Assembly: GCA_001567115.1 (NCBI GenBank)
Contig: LMZT01000142.1
Coordinates: 1-46,462 of the forward strand
Direction of reading: 5' to 3'
DNA: 46,462 nt
Source of the DNA: Candidatus Hinthialibacteria bacterium OLB16
GTDB lineage: Bacteria; Hinthialibacterota; Hinthialibacteria; OLB16
Under the pieces are notes generated by a model. That model had not been told where the DNA came from, searched no databases, and saw nothing but the letters and a program-made list of their open reading frames with translations. This document shows positions 44,791 through 46,462 of the stretch, piece by piece. Position 1 is the stretch's first letter. Each line of letters opens with the position of its first letter. Position numbers and translations under genes: made by a program.

Positions 44791-46211
44791 CCCGGCTCCC
44801 TCGTCATTGGCTGCGCGAATACTGCGAGTCTCCGATACGCTTCGCTGCGATGATCCTTGGGCTGAAACTCCCCAAAGCCCAGAAAGAATGGACCGCACAT
44901 TTCGGAGAGCACCGCTTTTTTCATGCAGCCCCCCGGGATCATGGAAAATCCACTCTGTATGCCTTTGTTCTGCCGCTGTGGGAGGTGGCGCGTTGTCCGG
45001 AGAAACGGGTGCTCATCGTGGGCAAGACACTCGATCTGGCCAGCCGTTTCATCACCAGCCTGCGGGAGGAAATCGAGACCAACCCCCGCCTGATTGAAGT
45101 GTATGGTTTTCTGCGTCCGGAAAAACCGCGCGCCTGGAATCGTTATGCCCTTTTCCTCGACCGGAAGCGCAATATCCGTGAGCCGACCCTCCGTGCTCTG
45201 CCTGTCCTGGGGTCCTGTGCCGGGCTGCGGGCGGATCTGGTCATCGCCGATGACATCATCGACAGCGAGCTCTGTTATTTCCGCTCTCAGCGGGACCGTG
45301 TTCATCAGTGGTTCCTGTCCGAGCTGACACCGGTCCTGGAGGCAGATGGCCGCCTGCTGGTGGCCGGGACCCGCAAGCATCATGATGATCTGTATTCCCG
45401 CCTGATTGCCAATCCGGCATACCGTTCCCGCATCGACCGGGCCATTCTGGATGAAAGCGCGAAACAGGTGCTCATGCCTGAACGCTGGCCTTTTGAAAGG
45501 CTGCTGGCGGACCGTGAAGAGATCGGCACAGTGCTTTTCAATCGTGAAAAACAGAACCAGGTGATCGATGAACAGACAGCCCTGTTCAAGCGGGACTGGC
45601 TGGAAGGCTGCCTGGATCCTCTGTCGTTTTCAGGCCCCCAGCTCAACCCGGGCTGCATTGTTGTTCAGGGGATCGATCTGGCCGCAGTGGCGGATCCTCA
45701 GCGGGCATTGGCCAGTGACAGCGATTATAACGCCATCGTGACCCTGGCGCTGGAGGCGGATGACCGGCTCAGGGTGATCGATTTCTGGATGGAGCGCGGC
45801 CTCTCCCCGGAGCTGCTGATCGAATCAATCGTTCTTCAGGTCCGCAGGCATTCCCCCTGGCTGGTGGTGGTTGAAAACAACTCCTTTCAAAGCTGGGTGG
45901 AGCGTGAGCTGAGCGAGAGGATCGAGGTTCCAGTTCAAGGCCACACCACAGGAGCACGGAACAAGCATTCCTTCATCGAGGGAGTCCCCTCATTGGCGGT
46001 GCTGTTTGAAAGGGGCAAAGTGGTTCTCCCCGCAGGGGATGAATACAGCCGAAAGATGAGTGGCCTTCTGATTGACCAGCTCCATGGCCTGGGCCTCGAG
46101 CGGCATGATGATCTGGCGATGGCTTTCTGGTTTGCTGTATCCGCTGCGCGCAGAGTCAGGGAACGAAAGCGGGTTGCAATCAACCTGGGTCCGCCGGTTC
46201 AACGGTTCTAA
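44787..46211 (+). CDS. large terminase subunit (phage DNA packaging motor)
   Basis: 474 residues. Walker A at about 48-56 (PRDHGKST, Lys54), Walker B VIADDI with D155/D156, and the C-terminal RNase H-like nuclease with acidic ligands D297 (GIDLAAVADP), D311/D313, E363 (VVENNSFQ) and D441/D442 (RHDDLAMAFWFA). It pumps DNA into the head with ATP and cuts concatemers. It closes the element and ends in the terminator at 46221-46250. Confidence 0.92.
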   Translation: MTRLPRHWLREYCESPIRFAAMILGLKLPKAQKEWTAHFGEHRFFHAAPRDHGKSTLYAFVLPLWEVARCPEKRVLIVGKTLDLASRFITSLREEIETNPRLIEVYGFLRPEKPRAWNRYALFLDRKRNIREPTLRALPVLGSCAGLRADLVIADDIIDSELCYFRSQRDRVHQWFLSELTPVLEADGRLLVAGTRKHHDDLYSRLIANPAYRSRIDRAILDESAKQVLMPERWPFERLLADREEIGTVLFNREKQNQVIDEQTALFKRDWLEGCLDPLSFSGPQLNPGCIVVQGIDLAAVADPQRALASDSDYNAIVTLALEADDRLRVIDFWMERGLSPELLIESIVLQVRRHSPWLVVVENNSFQSWVERELSERIEVPVQGHTTGARNKHSFIEGVPSLAVLFERGKVVLPAGDEYSRKMSGLLIDQLHGLGLERHDDLAMAFWFAVSAARRVRERKRVAINLGPPVQRF

Positions 46212-46220
46212 ATGAAAAAA

Positions 46221-46250
46221 GGGCTGGCCTTGCGGCCAGCCCTTTTTTTT
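46221..46250 (+). terminator. intrinsic terminator of the phage block
   Basis: Nine-base stem GGGCTGGCC (46221-46229), loop TTGC, complement 46234-46242, then eight T. AAAAAA before the stem makes it work in both directions, so it may also end the minus-strand Cys-rich gene. Confidence 0.95.
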
Positions 46251-46274
46251 AAGGCTGCTATGCTTCAGATAAAC

Positions 46275-46462
46275 TTACTGGCCGGCGACCATTTGCGGCC
46301 CACAGGGTGAACAGGGGGCGCAGATGTTGCAGAAGGGATTGCAGACAGCACCCAGCATGCACTTGGCGGCTGAGCAGGTTCCGCAAGTGATGTCACACAC
46401 GCCTTTGGCGGTGACACAGGTCAGGCACTGAGCACCCTTGCACACCACATTCAGCAGGCACA
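46275..46462 (-). CDS. Cys-rich protein, C-terminal part (partial)
   Basis: The frame runs off the right edge; 61 codons and the TAA at 46277-46275 are visible. Thirteen of the 61 residues are Cys, with CxxC-like steps (CLTC, CGTC, CNIC, CAPC, CSPC) and Gly/Ala/Pro between. The end is GPQMVAGQ. No family was recognised. It could be a metal-binding or disulfide-rich structural protein. It shares the bidirectional terminator with the phage block. Confidence 0.75.
   Translation of the reverse strand, partial: CLLNVVCKGAQCLTCVTAKGVCDITCGTCSAAKCMLGAVCNPFCNICAPCSPCGPQMVAGQ

Larger units (their letters stand above)
34661..46250 (+). mobile_element. compact phage-derived block (packaging, capsid, tail-like, lysis genes)
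   Basis: Sixteen plus-strand genes, many overlapping as ATGA, run from a portal gene to the large terminase and end at a strong terminator. Capsid, packaging, connector-like, tail-like and lysis genes are present. Integrase, excisionase, repressor, replication genes and a long tape-measure gene are absent. No repeated attachment site was seen in the flanks. The order is circularly permuted relative to a usual phage map (terminase at the end). It could be a prophage remnant, a gene-transfer-agent-like element or a satellite. Confidence 0.75.

Noticed and set aside
1-46462. CRISPR arrays, tRNA or rRNA genes, insertion sequences
   Set aside because: No regular direct repeats, cloverleaf-like sequences, rRNA segments or transposase-like genes were seen.

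Overview
The window looks like a chromosomal segment of an uncultured, Gram-negative, heterotrophic bacterium. The evidence is an exosortase-type PEP-CTERM protein, a type II/IV prepilin, signal-peptide beta-helix proteins, a GH29 fucosidase, Gfo/Idh/MocA oxidoreductases and a Thr-Pro-rich linker joined to a dockerin-like repeat. This style resembles candidate phyla near Planctomycetes, such as Sumerlaeota or Hydrogenedentota. That placement is an impression from gene content, not a phylogeny. No rRNA, tRNA or CRISPR array was found.

Left part (1-12.3 kb, almost all minus strand): a sulfotransferase, a frame-broken sulfatase-superfamily gene, a membrane site-2 protease with CBS domains, a two-gene sugar-catabolism unit (Gfo/Idh/MocA dehydrogenase then TIM-barrel isomerase), an orphan OppC-like permease and a family 2 glycosyltransferase. 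Next come a secreted beta-helix gene and a prepilin downstream of a LacI-family regulator. Near-palindromic TTARCGYTAA-like sites lie in the beta-helix promoter and upstream of the regulator itself, so the regulator probably controls both.

Middle part (12.4-34.5 kb): a class III nucleotidyl cyclase converges on a tight minus-strand operon of glutamate synthase (gltB and gltD read as one frame), a FIST-domain sensor and gcvT. Then come a thymidylate-kinase-like gene, a large secreted protein, an O-antigen ligase-like protein, a PEP-CTERM protein behind a sigma-54-like promoter, a second beta-helix gene with an in-frame TAA, a fucosidase/dehydrogenase operon, an FG-GAP/dockerin protein and a MoaB-like protein. 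Three secreted proteins of this window end in a similar N/D-W-x-L-Y tail.

Right part (34.66-46.25 kb): one plus-strand, tightly overlapping block of phage-derived genes. In order these are portal, unknown, decoration-like, major capsid, connector-like, distal-tail-like, prohead-protease-like (frameshifted), fibre-like, a signal-peptide fibre-like protein, a lysis cassette (TM coiled coil, M15 endolysin, holin-like), a baseplate-hub-like protein, then small and large terminase at the end, closed by a strong terminator. There is no integrase, repressor, replication gene or tape-measure-sized gene. A compact packaging island of this kind could be a prophage remnant, a gene-transfer-agent-like element or a satellite. 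The right edge cuts a minus-strand protein with 13 Cys in its last 61 residues.

Several genes carry single-base frame disruptions (a sulfatase-like gene with three, a beta-helix gene, a phage gene, possibly gltB). This may mean consensus errors in the assembly, real decay, or both; sequence alone cannot decide.
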